Below, in pieces: positions 16,864-24,162 of a DNA stretch of 64,000 nt (positions within the stretch are counted from its first letter, which is position 1; the number at the start of each line of letters is the position of its first letter). The notes under the pieces were generated by a model. The model had not been told where the DNA came from and searched no databases. It saw only the letters and a program-made list of their open reading frames with translations. The position numbers were made by a program, and so were the translations under genes. This DNA is from Bacillota bacterium (GTDB lineage Bacteria > Bacillota > Clostridia > Christensenellales > Aristaeellaceae), in assembly GCA_023411395.1 (NCBI GenBank), contig JAEYOV010000033.1:1-64000 (forward strand), given 5' to 3'.

Positions 16864-17147
16864 TTACTTATTCCTTCTCAATGAGGTTTACCGGGAAGGG
16901 GTCCGGGGAGGGCGGCTTTTTCAAAAGGCGCTCTCCCCGGCAGTTCTCATGCCTGTTCCCCGCTTCCTTCGCGGCCAGGGATTCCCATGCTTTTTGATGA
17001 AACAAACGGGTCAGAATCATCGTCCTATAAAAGCGCATCGGCAAAAACTGCGGTTTTTCTGCGCAAAAGGCGTTCCCCCATGCCGGCGGGCGGTTGTTTG
17101 TCAATTCATGAACAGACTGTAACTTTTCAAATTTCCGCGCCTTTTGC
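16864..17147. other. Intergenic stretch without recognised features
   Basis: Between the YkuD gene and the foldase promoter I see no credible gene; short frames on both strands lack ribosome sites and family features. No notable repeat or stem was found. Confidence 0.5.
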
Positions 17148-17176
17148 TTGCAGTACCGCATGGCCTGTGCCATAAT
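17148..17176 (+). promoter_or_regulatory. Promoter of the parvulin foldase gene (TTGCAG-N17-CATAAT)
   Basis: -35 TTGCAG 17148-17153, 17-base spacer, -10 CATAAT 17171-17176; 55 bases upstream of the start codon. Confidence 0.55.
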
Positions 17177-17230
17177 AAATTGATTATACCGGCGCCGGCG
17201 CCGGACACAAAGAAAGGAAAAAGTGATTCC

Positions 17231-18709
17231 ATGAAGAAATCCACCCGTTTTTTTGCGCTCTGCCTGGCGCTGACCATGTGCGCGACATTGGTTATGACCG
17301 GCGCGCTGGGCGAAACACCCCAGTCTGCCGGGGAAACCACGGCCTCAACGGAAGTGACCGCCGCACCGGCGGAAGCCACCGCCGCACCCGCGACCCCTTC
17401 CCCGGATGATGTACTGGCCACGGTGAACGGTGATCCGGTCACGTATGCCAAGCTGTCGGAAGTCTACAACAACCTTTACTATCAATATTCCAGCCAGGGC
17501 TATGACCTCAGCGGTCAGGAATCCCTCCTGCAGTCCATTGCTATGGAATATGCGATACAGGATACAATTTTCAGGCAAAAGGCCGCCGAGTTTGGCGCAG
17601 ACCAGTTTACATCAGAGGAGGAAGCCGAATTCCTGAAGGAGGCCCAGACGGTCTGGGACAGCTATCTGGAGCAGCAGGCGGCATCCTACCTGACGAACGC
17701 GGAACCCACTGAGGAAGAGAAGGCAACTGCCCGTAAGCAGGCTGAAGATTTCATGGCTCAGATGGGCTATACCACCGAAAAGGCGCTGGAAGAGCTTGTC
17801 TCCAGCTACAAGGATCAAAAGATGCAGGAGCGGATGATAGACTTTTTGACCAAGGGCGAATCCGCCTATACGGATGAGGAAGTATTGGCCGAATACCAAT
17901 CCCGCGTGGATACGGACAAGGAAACCTTCAGCGGCGACGTGGGTACGTATGAATACATGACCGAGTATACCGGCCAGCAAGCCTGGTATATTCCCGAAGG
18001 CATCCGTGGCGTCACCCACATTCTGCTGACCGTAGACAGCGCGCTGATGGACAACTACAATGCCATCCAGGCCCAATTGGAAGAGCAAAGCGACGAGAAG
18101 GAAGAAGTGGCCGGGACCGCTGAGGAAACCACCACTCCCGATCCCGCGGCCACCGAGGCTCCCCCGTCTGTAACCCAGGCGGATCTGGACACGGCCCGCA
18201 TAGCCATTTTGGATTCCATCAAGGATAAAACGGACGCCATCTATGCCCGCCTGAGCGCAGGCGAGGATTTTGCCGCCCTCGTAGCGGAATTTGGCACCGA
18301 TCCCGGCATGACCGCAGAGCCCAGCAAGACCGACGGCTACAGCGTCCATCAGGATTCCATCCTGTATGATCCCGCTTTCGTGGCAGGCGCCTTTGCCCCG
18401 GAAATGCAAAAAGTCGGCGATTTCAGCCAGCCCGTGGTATCCAGCTTCGGCGTGCACATCCTGTACTACGTAAGGGATATCCCCGGCGGCCCCGTGGAGC
18501 TGACGGAAGCGCTCAAAGCTTCCCTGCTCTCTGAAATGGAGCAGGAACGTGAGAGCGGCGCATTGCCCAAGGCTATGGAAGAATGGATGGAGGCGGCTCA
18601 GATCGTTTACACGCAGCAGGCAACCACCGAGGCACCCGTGGAAGAATCCGCCCAGGAGCCGACGGAAGTGCCTGCCGAAGCGCCCACTGAAGCGCCTGCC
18701 GGGAACTAA
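17231..18709 (+). CDS. Secreted SurA/PrsA-like peptidyl-prolyl isomerase
   Basis: 492 residues from ATG 17231. A signal peptide (FFALCLALTMCATLVMTGALG) is followed by an Ala/Thr/Pro/Glu-rich linker, then a SurA-N-like helical domain starting DDVLATVNGDPVTYAKL. A parvulin (PpiC) domain follows, with THILLTVDSA, a long low-complexity insertion, and ARLSAGEDFAALVAEFGTDPG through SSFGVHILYYVRDI. The C-terminus is another TEAP/EEP-rich tail. It would help secreted proteins fold outside the membrane. No lipobox Cys is positioned after the signal, unlike lipoprotein PrsA, so anchoring may be by the uncleaved signal or absent. A strong terminator follows. Confidence 0.85.
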   Translation: MKKSTRFFALCLALTMCATLVMTGALGETPQSAGETTASTEVTAAPAEATAAPATPSPDDVLATVNGDPVTYAKLSEVYNNLYYQYSSQGYDLSGQESLLQSIAMEYAIQDTIFRQKAAEFGADQFTSEEEAEFLKEAQTVWDSYLEQQAASYLTNAEPTEEEKATARKQAEDFMAQMGYTTEKALEELVSSYKDQKMQERMIDFLTKGESAYTDEEVLAEYQSRVDTDKETFSGDVGTYEYMTEYTGQQAWYIPEGIRGVTHILLTVDSALMDNYNAIQAQLEEQSDEKEEVAGTAEETTTPDPAATEAPPSVTQADLDTARIAILDSIKDKTDAIYARLSAGEDFAALVAEFGTDPGMTAEPSKTDGYSVHQDSILYDPAFVAGAFAPEMQKVGDFSQPVVSSFGVHILYYVRDIPGGPVELTEALKASLLSEMEQERESGALPKAMEEWMEAAQIVYTQQATTEAPVEESAQEPTEVPAEAPTEAPAGN

Positions 18710-18726
18710 ATCACTTAAGCAGATAA

Positions 18727-18774
18727 ACAAGGCCGCCTTATCCGGGGAATCCCCCGGGCAGGCGGCTTGTTTTA
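18727..18774 (+). terminator. Intrinsic terminator after the foldase gene
   Basis: ACAAGGCCGCC (18727-18737) pairs with GGCGGCTTGT (18761-18770), with an inner CCGGGG/CCCCCGG hairpin, followed by TTTT. The T-tract doubles as the -35 of the next promoter. Confidence 0.8.
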
Positions 18775-18795
18775 TGGCGGCGGGAATGTTACAAT
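18767..18795 (+). promoter_or_regulatory. Promoter of the zinc-binding protein gene (TTGTTT-N17-TACAAT)
   Basis: -35 TTGTTT 18767-18772 lies inside the terminator tail, with a 17-base spacer and -10 TACAAT 18790-18795. The start codon is 34 bases further on. Confidence 0.55.
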
Positions 18796-18828
18796 GGGCA
18801 CGCATCTAAGAAAGCAAGGTGAAATATT

Positions 18829-19749
18829 ATGAAAAAAATATTGTTGGCCGCGCTCATCGCGGCGATGCTGGCCTTGTTTCCCGCCGCAATGGCCCAGGAA
18901 AAAACCGTGGTGACCTCCTTCTATCCCATCTACATCCTGACCCGGAACCTTACGGTGGGAATAGAAGACATACGGGTGGAAAATCTGGCCGCGCCGGATA
19001 CCGGCTGCCTGCACGATTATCAATTGCTCACCGGGGATATGCGTATCCTCTCAAGGGCACAGGCGCTGCTCATAAACGGCGCGGGCATGGAAAGCTATCT
19101 GGACACTGTGGTCGCTCAGTTCCCGGGTTTGAAGGTGGTTGATGCCTCTGCGGGCATCCCGCTGCTGGACAATGCGGGTGAAAATGTGCATATGCATGAA
19201 GAGGATGAGGAAGGCCACGATCATGAGGATAACGCCCACATCTGGCTGGACGTTTCCAACGCCAAAATGATGGTGGAGAATCTGCGGAACGGCCTGATAG
19301 CTGCCTTCCCGGAGCATGAAGAGGCTTTTTTTCAAAACGCCGCGTCCTATATGATGCGGCTGGACGCGCTGGACACGGAGCTGAAGGCGGGCCTTGAAGG
19401 CCTTCCCCGCAAGGAGATCATCACCTTCCATGAAGCGTTCCCCTACTTCGCCACGGCCTATGGGCTGCATGTGGCCGCCGTGGTGAACCGGGAGCCGGGG
19501 GAGGCGTTAAGCCCTGCCCAACTGGCTGAACTGGTGGGATTGGTGCGGACTCTTGGCGCGCCGCCGCTGTTTACCGAGCCGCAGTACCCAGATCTGGCGG
19601 CCAGGACGCTGGCGGCGGAAACAGGCGCAAGGGTATACGAGCTGGACCCGCTGGTCACCGGCCCCATGGATGATGGCGCGCTATCTGCCTATGAGGACGG
19701 AATGCGCAAAAATATGCAGGTGCTCGTGCAAGCGCTGGGTGGCATGTGA
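18829..19749 (+). CDS. Zinc/manganese ABC-type substrate-binding protein (ZnuA/AdcA family)
   Basis: 306 residues. Signal peptide MKKILLAALIAAMLALFPAAMAQ has no lipobox Cys. The mature protein starts TVVTSFYPIYILTRNL, typical of cluster A-I metal-binding proteins. Likely ligands are His in GCLHDYQL, His in NAHIWLD, His in TFHEAFPYF and an acidic residue near FTEPQYP. A His/Asp/Glu-rich loop (HMHEEDEEGHDHED) near residue 120 is the flexible zinc-collecting loop of ZnuA. No ABC ATPase or permease lies nearby; instead the gene is translationally coupled to a HAM1-type NTPase. It is likely secreted or signal-anchored. Confidence 0.88.
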   Translation: MKKILLAALIAAMLALFPAAMAQEKTVVTSFYPIYILTRNLTVGIEDIRVENLAAPDTGCLHDYQLLTGDMRILSRAQALLINGAGMESYLDTVVAQFPGLKVVDASAGIPLLDNAGENVHMHEEDEEGHDHEDNAHIWLDVSNAKMMVENLRNGLIAAFPEHEEAFFQNAASYMMRLDALDTELKAGLEGLPRKEIITFHEAFPYFATAYGLHVAAVVNREPGEALSPAQLAELVGLVRTLGAPPLFTEPQYPDLAARTLAAETGARVYELDPLVTGPMDDGALSAYEDGMRKNMQVLVQALGGM

Positions 19750-20363
19750 TGCGGCGCGTACTGTACGGCACAGGCAATCCGGCAAAACTCCGCGCCATGC
19801 GGGAATGGCTTTCTGCTCTGCCCATCTATATCGATGGGCTGGATGATTCCACACCGCCTGTCCCGGAGGAAGGGAAGACGGTGTTGGAAAACGCCCGGCA
19901 AAAAGCCAAAGCCTATTATGACGCGTATCGCCGGCCCGTTTTCTCCTGCGATTCCGGCCTTGTTTTATCCTTTGTACCGGAAGACAAAAATCCGGGCGTC
20001 CATGCCCGAAGGCCGGCTGGAAGACCGCTTTGCGACGAGGAGATGCTTGCCTATTATACCGGCCTGGTTAGGGAATATGGGCAGGATGGCTATCTGCCGG
20101 CCCGGTATCAAAACGCCATCTGTCTGGTTTTGGAAGATGGCACTTTCCTGGAATACGACGGGGAGGACATCTGTTCCGATACGTTTTTACTGACGGACAA
20201 GCCTCATTCCATACATACCCCCGGCTGGCCGCTGGATTCCCTGTCGGTATCTAAACAGACCGGAAAATATTGGTTCGACATGCCGGTGGAAGACCGTCTA
20301 TTAAGTCACCGGGACTTGCGCCCCGGCTTTGTGGGCTTTTTCCGAAGGGCTTTTGGTATTTGA
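19749..20363 (+). CDS. Divergent RdgB/HAM1-family non-canonical purine NTP pyrophosphatase
   Basis: 204 residues from ATG 19749; TGATG overlaps the stop of the zinc-binding protein. The N-terminal VLYGTGNPAKLRAM matches the family's TGN-x-x-K motif, followed by EEGKTVLENARQKA. CDSGLVLSF and NPGVHARRP correspond to DDSGL and PGV-x-SAR, so the first catalytic Asp of DDSG is Cys here. The family hydrolyses ITP, XTP and dITP to monophosphates. The changes and the odd neighbour suggest either altered specificity or relaxed constraint. The ribosome site lies inside the upstream gene. Confidence 0.72.
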   Translation: MRRVLYGTGNPAKLRAMREWLSALPIYIDGLDDSTPPVPEEGKTVLENARQKAKAYYDAYRRPVFSCDSGLVLSFVPEDKNPGVHARRPAGRPLCDEEMLAYYTGLVREYGQDGYLPARYQNAICLVLEDGTFLEYDGEDICSDTFLLTDKPHSIHTPGWPLDSLSVSKQTGKYWFDMPVEDRLLSHRDLRPGFVGFFRRAFGI

Positions 20364-20376
20364 TTTTCGTTTATAT

Positions 20377-20419
20377 AAAAAATAAACATGCGGCATGGAG
20401 CAATCCACGCCGCATGTTT
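20377..20419 (-). terminator. Terminator of the FMN-binding protein gene
   Basis: Perfect 11-bp stem AAACATGCGGC (20384-20394) / GCCGCATGTTT (20409-20419). The A-run on the left becomes a T-tract on the minus strand. Confidence 0.75.
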
Positions 20420-20434
20420 CGCTATTTGTTTATG

Positions 20435-21514
20435 TTATTCCCCAATGCTCAGCGCGGGCTGACGGTTGGCGTAGGCTTCCTCAATGGCTTCCAGAATGAG
20501 GCCATGGGCGTCGGACAGACTCATGGTCGCCTGGGAGATCACGTCGGTGAGCATGACTTTTTCATCTTCGCTCATGGCAGCCAGCGCCTTGACGTCGTCT
20601 TCATTCTCGGAAGCGGGCTTGATGGGCCGGCCATTGCGGGTGGAAGTATATTTGCCGAACCAGTCGCGAATTTCCTGCACGGTCCAGCCGGTAAACATCG
20701 CCTCATAGGCGTTCATCTGCTTGTACCATTCGTTCTGGGGGTTCATGTGATAGGTGTCGCCGCGCTCCCGCTTGGTAAGCCAGCCGTTGACTTCAGCGGC
20801 CACCAATTCCTCGGTGTTCTCGGAAACGCCAGTCACCGTTTCGGTTTCATGGTCAAACACGTTGTAGCCTTCCTTGCCCGGCCAGCCGGAGAAGTGGGGC
20901 ATGCTTTCGCCGTCATAGTTGGGCGTGCTGACTTCGTAGATGTCCACTTCCAGGTTCAGGATACGGCCCTCTTCGTCAAACAGCACGGAGGCCATGGTGA
21001 CGTTGAAGGAATAGACCTGGGTGTCGGTGGGGTCCTTGCCGGGGCCCTTGCGGAAGTTGGGCACGGAGCCAAAGCCAAGATACACGGTGCCGGCTTCCAC
21101 CTTGACGGGCCCGGCGATAACGGCTTCTTCTTCCTCAGCCCCGGGCACCGTTACGGCGGCGCCGGCCTGGGCCAAGGCATTGGCCACGGCGGTGAGGATA
21201 CCCACGGAGGAGAACGTGGCGCCGGACTGCACATCCACGCCTGTTACGGTGTTGGCGGCAACGATAGCGGGAATGACGCTTTCCACAGCCTTGGTATAAA
21301 TGCCGTCGGTATCCACGGTTTCCAGAAGCTTAACGTCCTTGATGGCGCCGCCCTCTATGGTAACTTCCACCTTCAGGGGGCCCATAAAGCCTTCCGCCTC
21401 ACCTTGATAGACACCATCCGTGTAAGCGCCCTCCGCTGTGATGCCGGTAGCCATGGCCAGTATGGGCAGGGTGCAAAGCATTACGGCCAGCAGGACAGAC
21501 AGGACCTTTTTCAT
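20435..21514 (-). CDS. Secreted FMN-binding domain protein
   Basis: 359 residues with a signal peptide (VLSVLLAVMLCTLPILAMA). Residues ~30-115 form an FMN_bind domain: YTDGVYQGEAEGFMGPLKVE, then the flavinylation motif DVQSGATFSS, where ApbE would attach FMN to the Thr. The remaining ~230 residues form a second domain (VYLGFGSVPNFRKGPGK, then FSGWPGKEGYNVFDH) often seen in clostridial FMN-binding proteins and of unknown role. Such proteins carry electrons outside the membrane in flavin-based electron transfer. No apbE or reductase gene is in this window. A consensus promoter and a terminator bracket it as a single-gene unit. Confidence 0.87.
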   Translation of the reverse strand: MKKVLSVLLAVMLCTLPILAMATGITAEGAYTDGVYQGEAEGFMGPLKVEVTIEGGAIKDVKLLETVDTDGIYTKAVESVIPAIVAANTVTGVDVQSGATFSSVGILTAVANALAQAGAAVTVPGAEEEEAVIAGPVKVEAGTVYLGFGSVPNFRKGPGKDPTDTQVYSFNVTMASVLFDEEGRILNLEVDIYEVSTPNYDGESMPHFSGWPGKEGYNVFDHETETVTGVSENTEELVAAEVNGWLTKRERGDTYHMNPQNEWYKQMNAYEAMFTGWTVQEIRDWFGKYTSTRNGRPIKPASENEDDVKALAAMSEDEKVMLTDVISQATMSLSDAHGLILEAIEEAYANRQPALSIGE

Positions 21515-21560
21515 GGGTTCTCCTCCTATTATGTAATTTCCCCAAACCGAGATTGTTTAT

Positions 21561-21589
21561 AGTATAACAAATATCGCGAAGCTCGTCAA
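21561..21589 (-). promoter_or_regulatory. Promoter of the FMN-binding protein gene (TTGACG-N17-TATACT)
   Basis: On the minus strand, -35 TTGACG at 21589-21584, 17-base spacer, -10 TATACT at 21566-21561, 47 bases before the start codon. Confidence 0.8.
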
Positions 21590-21668
21590 TATAATGTCAA
21601 TTCGTAAAAATACATTTTACTTTTGCTTTTCACTCGCAAGAAAATTATTCCTGTCAAGAAAATGACCA

Positions 21669-21697
21669 TTGACGCGCCGCGCTTTGTCTGCTATACT
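21669..21697 (+). promoter_or_regulatory. Promoter of the structured leader/ncRNA (TTGACG-N17-TATACT)
   Basis: -35 TTGACG 21669-21674, 17-base spacer, -10 TATACT 21692-21697; transcription expected from about 21704. It points at the structured region ahead of the MutS2-like gene. Confidence 0.8.
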
Positions 21698-21729
21698 GCT
21701 CCCGTAAATACGCTATAGGAGGATTTTGG

Positions 21730-21765
21730 ATGTCGGTCTTGTCTGTAAAGGGGCTTCTCAACTGA
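21730..21765 (+). CDS. Putative 11-residue leader peptide
   Basis: ATG 21730 to TGA 21763-21765, with a perfect AGGAGG (21717-21722) seven bases upstream, encodes MSVLSVKGLLN. Codons 4-8 form the 5' arm of the long-range 12-bp stem, so a ribosome on this frame would prevent that stem from forming. That is the design of translation-responsive attenuators. Coding is inferred from the ribosome site and position only. Confidence 0.45.
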   Translation: MSVLSVKGLLN

Positions 21766-21978
21766 ATCCATGAGGGAATGGACTGCAAAGCGCAGGTGAA
21801 GCCTGTTTGTTTGCATACCTTCCCGCATCTGCCCTTTACAGACTGCTTCCTGACACCTGCCTGGCAATAGGAAACGACAGAGGGCGCGCCCTCCGGCCCG
21901 TTTTCAAGGATGATCCTCTTCCCCTTTCCCTCGGTTTAGGAGGGGCCCCGGAAGAGAACATTTCTGAAATCGGTTTGG

Positions 21979-22005
21979 ACGGCGGACATCTGCCGTTATT
22001 TTTTT
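21979..22005 (+). terminator. Terminator of the structured RNA
   Basis: ACGGCG / TGCCGT stem with six-base loop (21979-21996) followed by TATTTTTTTG. Confidence 0.7.
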
Positions 22006-22013
22006 GCTTTTAG

Positions 22014-22190
22014 GAACCGCTGATTATTGAGAGCCGTGGAGACGAGAGGCGATTTTTCAGTCCGTGCGACACCGCGGGAATGGAAAAGCGGCCGCCGGAT
22101 ACACCGCCCGAATAAATCAGTGCTTCCCTAGCCCGCAGGAGCAATCTGCCCGTATAGGGACGGCAGATGCGGCCCTGCGGGCTTTTTCTT
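22014..22190 (+). promoter_or_regulatory. Second structured leader with terminator, just before the MutS2-like gene
   Basis: CTGATTATT (22020-22028) pairs with AATAAATCAG (22111-22120), one bulge, closing a GC-rich multi-hairpin domain. Next, GCCCGCAGG (22131-22139) pairs with CCTGCGGGC (22174-22182) around an inner ATCTGCC/GGCAGAT hairpin, then TTTTTC: an intrinsic terminator 29 bases before the start codon. GCGGG at 22074-22078 could alternatively pair with CCCGC at 22132-22136 as an antiterminator. The class is not recognised; it lacks the AGGGTGG of a T-box and the core of a glycine riboswitch. Confidence 0.5.
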
Positions 22191-22215
22191 TGTTGCAAGA
22201 TGGGAGGAATCACGT

Positions 22216-24162
22216 TTGAACACACCTGAAATTACACTGGAATTTATAAAAATCAAGGAAATGCTGTGCGGTCTCGCCAGCACAAAGGGGGCAAAGGAGC
22301 GGCTGCGCACTTTGCGCCCGGCCCTGAATGAAAAGGAATGCCGAAGCCGCCTTAGGCAAACCACCGAGGCGCGTAAGCTGATAGACGTGCTGGGCAGCCC
22401 GCCCACAAGCTCCATGGAGACGCTGGACAAAGTGCTGCCGCTTATAAAAGCCGGGGCCATGCTGGGACCGGAGCAATTCCTGGGCATCGCCCAATTCCTC
22501 GCCTCCTGCCGCCGGATGAAGGCCTATTTGAAGCGCGGGGAATACCTGCAATCGGAGCTGGCCTTTTACGGCCGCGCCTTCTGCGATCTTGCGGAGCTGG
22601 AAAGCGAGATCGAACGCTGCATCCGGGGCGATACGGTGGACAGCAACGCTTCCCCCGCGCTACGCGATGTGCGCAGGAAACTGGAACAGTCAGCCGTGCA
22701 AATCAAGGCAAAACTCAACAGCCTTTTGCAAAGCAACCGCGCCTATTTTTCCGACAGCTTCGTGGCAACGCGGGGCGGCCGCCTGACGCTGCCGGTTAAA
22801 AGGGAGCACCGGGCCCAGGTGCCCGGAACGGTGGTGGATATGTCCGCCACGGGCGGCACCGTATTCATTGAGCCTGCTTCCGTCACAAAGCTCCAGGAAG
22901 AATTGAACGATCTGAAAATCCACGAGGAAAACGAAGTCCGCCGCATCCTGTACACGCTGACCGCTTTGGCGGAAAGCAATTTAAACCCCCTGGAAATCAA
23001 CCGCGATACGTTTGAGACGCTGGATTTCGCCTTTGCCAAGGGCGCGTTGAGCGCTCAAATGGACGCACTGGAACCCGAATTGACCACCGGCCGCCATTTG
23101 CATATTCAAGAAGGCCGTCATCCCCTGATTGACAAAGAAAGGTGCGTGCCCCTTACCCTTACGCTGGGCGGGGATATATCCGGCATCGTGATCACCGGGC
23201 CCAATACCGGCGGCAAGACGGTTGCCCTCAAAACGGTGGGGCTATTGTGCCTGATGTCCCAAAGCGGGCTGCATGTGCCGGCGGAAAAGGGGACCTCCCT
23301 TTGCATGCTGGGCAACGTGCTTTGCGATATCGGCGACGGGCAGAGCATTTCGGAGAACTTGTCCACCTTTTCCTCCCACATGACCAACATCCTGGCCATA
23401 TTGCAGGAAACAGGCCGGGAGAGCCTGGTGCTTTTGGATGAGCTGGGTTCCGGCACCGATCCCATGGAAGGCATGGGCATCGCCATCGCCATCCTGGATG
23501 TGCTCCGGGAAAAAGGCTGCCTGTTTGTAGCCACCACCCATTACCCGGAGGTGAAGGAATACGCATACCGCGCCCCGGGCCTTACAAACGCCAGGATGGC
23601 TTTTGACCGGGAAACATTATCGCCCCTGTACCGCCTGGAAATGGGCGAGGCGGGGGAAAGCTGCGCGCTGTATATCGTGCAGCGGCTGGGCTTTCCCGGT
23701 GCCATGATCGAACGGGCCCGCAAAGCCGCCTATGGCAGGCAGGATGCGCAGCGCCCCGCTCCCATCCTTCCGCCGGAAAGCAATCTCCTGGGCCCCAAGG
23801 CCGCCGCGTCCCTGCCCCGCGTTCAAAAGGATCAGCCGCCAAAGCCCGTCTCCGCCCACGCCGCCCAATTTCAGCTTGGAGACAGCGTGCTCATCTACCC
23901 CGGCCGGGAAATCGGCCTGGTGTATGAGCCGGCCGATGAAAAAGGGCTCGTCGGCGTCCAGATCAGGGGAATCAAGCGCCGCATCCCCCACAAAAGGCTC
24001 AAGCGCCACGTGGCCGCGGAAAACATGTACCCCGACGATTATGACTTTTCCATCGTATTCGACAGTGTTCAAAATCGCAAGGCCCGTCACAAAATGGGCA
24101 AACATCACCGGCCCGACCTGCAAATTCAATATGAAAAGGAGCCGCCCCATGTCAATGATTGA
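22216..24162 (+). CDS. MutS2-like ATPase lacking the Smr nuclease domain
   Basis: 648 residues, TTG start with GGGAGG upstream. An N-terminal helical part (EFIKIKEMLCGLASTKGAKE) and a clamp/lever region precede the MutS ATPase domain: Walker A ITGPNTGGKTVAL (near residue 328), LSTFSSHMTNI, Walker B LVLLDELGSGTDPMEG, and VATTHYPEVKEYAY. After it comes a KOW-like stretch (LGDSVLIYPGREIGLVY), but the ~80-residue Smr domain that ends full-length MutS2 (~780 aa) is absent. MutS2 in Bacillus is known to split collided ribosomes and to bind branched DNA. Its last 14 bases overlap the ABC ATPase gene, so it heads that operon, under the two-stage leader upstream. Confidence 0.85.
   Translation: MNTPEITLEFIKIKEMLCGLASTKGAKERLRTLRPALNEKECRSRLRQTTEARKLIDVLGSPPTSSMETLDKVLPLIKAGAMLGPEQFLGIAQFLASCRRMKAYLKRGEYLQSELAFYGRAFCDLAELESEIERCIRGDTVDSNASPALRDVRRKLEQSAVQIKAKLNSLLQSNRAYFSDSFVATRGGRLTLPVKREHRAQVPGTVVDMSATGGTVFIEPASVTKLQEELNDLKIHEENEVRRILYTLTALAESNLNPLEINRDTFETLDFAFAKGALSAQMDALEPELTTGRHLHIQEGRHPLIDKERCVPLTLTLGGDISGIVITGPNTGGKTVALKTVGLLCLMSQSGLHVPAEKGTSLCMLGNVLCDIGDGQSISENLSTFSSHMTNILAILQETGRESLVLLDELGSGTDPMEGMGIAIAILDVLREKGCLFVATTHYPEVKEYAYRAPGLTNARMAFDRETLSPLYRLEMGEAGESCALYIVQRLGFPGAMIERARKAAYGRQDAQRPAPILPPESNLLGPKAAASLPRVQKDQPPKPVSAHAAQFQLGDSVLIYPGREIGLVYEPADEKGLVGVQIRGIKRRIPHKRLKRHVAAENMYPDDYDFSIVFDSVQNRKARHKMGKHHRPDLQIQYEKEPPHVND

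Larger units (their letters stand above)
21704..22005 (+). ncRNA. Structured RNA of unknown class, about 300 nt, promoter to terminator
   Basis: A long-range perfect 12-bp stem joins 21741-21752 and 21832-21843 (GTCTGTAAAGGG / CCCTTTACAGAC). Inside it are a hairpin TCCAT/ATGGA (21767-21771 / 21778-21782) and a second hairpin TGCAAA/TTTGCA capped by CAGG/CCTG (21784-21815). The loop GGGAA (21774-21778) can pair with TTCCC (21820-21824), giving a junction-plus-pseudoknot design. A hairpin ACGGCG/TGCCGT with a T-rich tract ends the unit at about 22005. It does not match tmRNA, RNase P, SRP, 6S or common riboswitch cores as I know them. It may be a free small RNA or the first stage of the leader of the gene at 22216. 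Confidence 0.55.

Noticed and set aside
16868..17173. Minus-strand 101-codon frame in the intergenic gap
   Set aside because: Low-complexity, basic, no ribosome site, no recognisable domain; the region holds the foldase promoter on the other strand.
17612..18805. Minus-strand open frame of 397 codons
   Set aside because: Antisense to the parvulin foldase gene; Gly/His-rich composition and no start signals.
20270..21562. Long plus-strand open frame of 430 codons
   Set aside because: It is antisense to the FMN-binding protein gene, is His/Gly/Val-rich in a way typical of a mirrored GC-rich gene, and has no ribosome site or family features.
21704..22005. tmRNA, RNase P RNA, SRP RNA or 6S RNA
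   Set aside because: None of the conserved cores I know (tmRNA tRNA-like ends, RNase P P4, SRP GGAAG loop, 6S central bubble) is present.
21807..22013. 68-codon frame inside the structured RNA
   Set aside because: TTG start without a ribosome site, overlapped by the stems and terminator of the RNA; composition unlike a protein.
22014..22190. T-box or glycine riboswitch before the MutS2-like gene
   Set aside because: ACCGCGG and AGGAGCAA-like strings occur, but the flanking conserved T-box sequence (AGGGTGG) and the glycine aptamer partner segments are missing; a MutS2-like gene is also not a usual target.
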